NCBI GenBank assembly: GCA_017408325.1
Contig: JAFQUW010000007.1
Span: 1 to 5,930 of the forward strand
Direction: 5' to 3'
Length of the DNA stretch: 5,930 bases
Source: Clostridia bacterium
GTDB taxonomy: Bacteria; Bacillota; Clostridia; Oscillospirales; SIG627
Shown: piece after piece, positions 5,869 to 5,930 of the stretch
Position numbering within the stretch: the stretch's first letter is position 1
Layout: each line of letters starts with the position of its first letter
Program-made: the position numbers and the translations under genes
The notes under the pieces: generated by a model
What the model was told of the DNA's origin: nothing
The model's input: the letters and a program-made list of their open reading frames with translations, nothing else
The model's database searches: none

Positions 5869-5930
5869 AGCCACAATTTATGCTTCTTGGGATTCTTTTC
5901 CGTGCTGCGGATCAGCTTCTGTGCTTCCCG
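5833..5930. other. Unexplained tail after the dehydratase breakpoint
   Basis: From 5833 to the end, no + strand frame continues the dehydratase. A short inverted repeat, GGCCC/GGGCC (5850-5854 and 5860-5864), and a 6-bp direct repeat, GCCACA (5844-5849 and 5870-5875), lie next to the break. On the minus strand, the frame beginning at 5930 is open through the segment and reads KLIRSTEKNPKKHKLWLYGP followed by AWACGG. This resembles the lead-in to a Walker A loop in phage-type nucleotide-binding proteins, but the GK[ST] signature itself is not intact at the join. The segment may come from another locus, joined by recombination or by assembly. It is too short to assign. Confidence 0.4.

Noticed and set aside
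5230..5874. Long minus-strand open frame opposite the dehydratase
   Set aside because: The + strand frame matches a well-known enzyme family over more than 200 residues. The antisense frame has no recognisable motif and is explained by GC-rich codon use.
1..5930. CRISPR arrays, tRNA or rRNA genes, insertion sequences
   Set aside because: No regularly spaced direct repeats, no tRNA cloverleaf or rRNA signature, and no transposase or paired terminal inverted repeats were seen on either strand.

Overview
The window has a base composition and coding style typical of a moderately GC-rich Gram-positive anaerobe. It most likely comes from an uncultured gut Clostridia (Oscillospirales / Ruminococcus-like) genome. 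That assignment is inference. It rests on a secreted protein that combines a C-terminal type I-like dockerin, cell-wall-binding (GW..YYF) repeats and a Cys/His module of the CTEAGYTGRTYC type, and on closely packed genes preceded by strong AGGAG-type ribosome binding sites. All supportable genes are on the + strand.

Layout: (1) 1-1296 is the 3' part of a large secreted or cell-surface protein, cut by the left edge. (2) 1297-1389 is an intergenic region with a small hairpin and a perfect 14-bp GC-rich hairpin with a T5 loop, probably the terminator of gene 1. (3) 1390-2451 encodes a membrane acyltransferase of family 3. (4) 2467-3621 encodes a GT4 glycosyltransferase. (5) 3649-5181 encodes a Wzx-type polysaccharide flippase. 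(6) 5206-5868 encodes the first ~209 residues of a CapE-like UDP-GlcNAc 4,6-dehydratase, then loses homology abruptly. (7) 5833-5930 is a tail that the dehydratase does not explain.

Genes 3-6 run the same way with gaps of 15, 27 and 24 bases and read as one transcription unit for a surface polysaccharide (capsule, exopolysaccharide or O-antigen-like). The dehydratase would start synthesis of an N-acetylated 6-deoxy sugar nucleotide, the GT4 enzyme would add a sugar to a lipid-linked repeat unit, the acyltransferase would decorate the glycan with an acyl group, and the flippase would export the lipid-linked unit. The dehydratase's usual partners (CapF- and CapG-like enzymes) are not in view. 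The polymer and its sugars cannot be named from this window.

The most notable anomaly is the abrupt break in the dehydratase at about 5832. The last ~98 bases look foreign and, on the minus strand, encode a short stretch resembling the start of a P-loop protein. It may be a real rearrangement or an assembly join. I did not find a convincing undescribed system: the rest is a recognisable glycan locus beside a modular surface protein.
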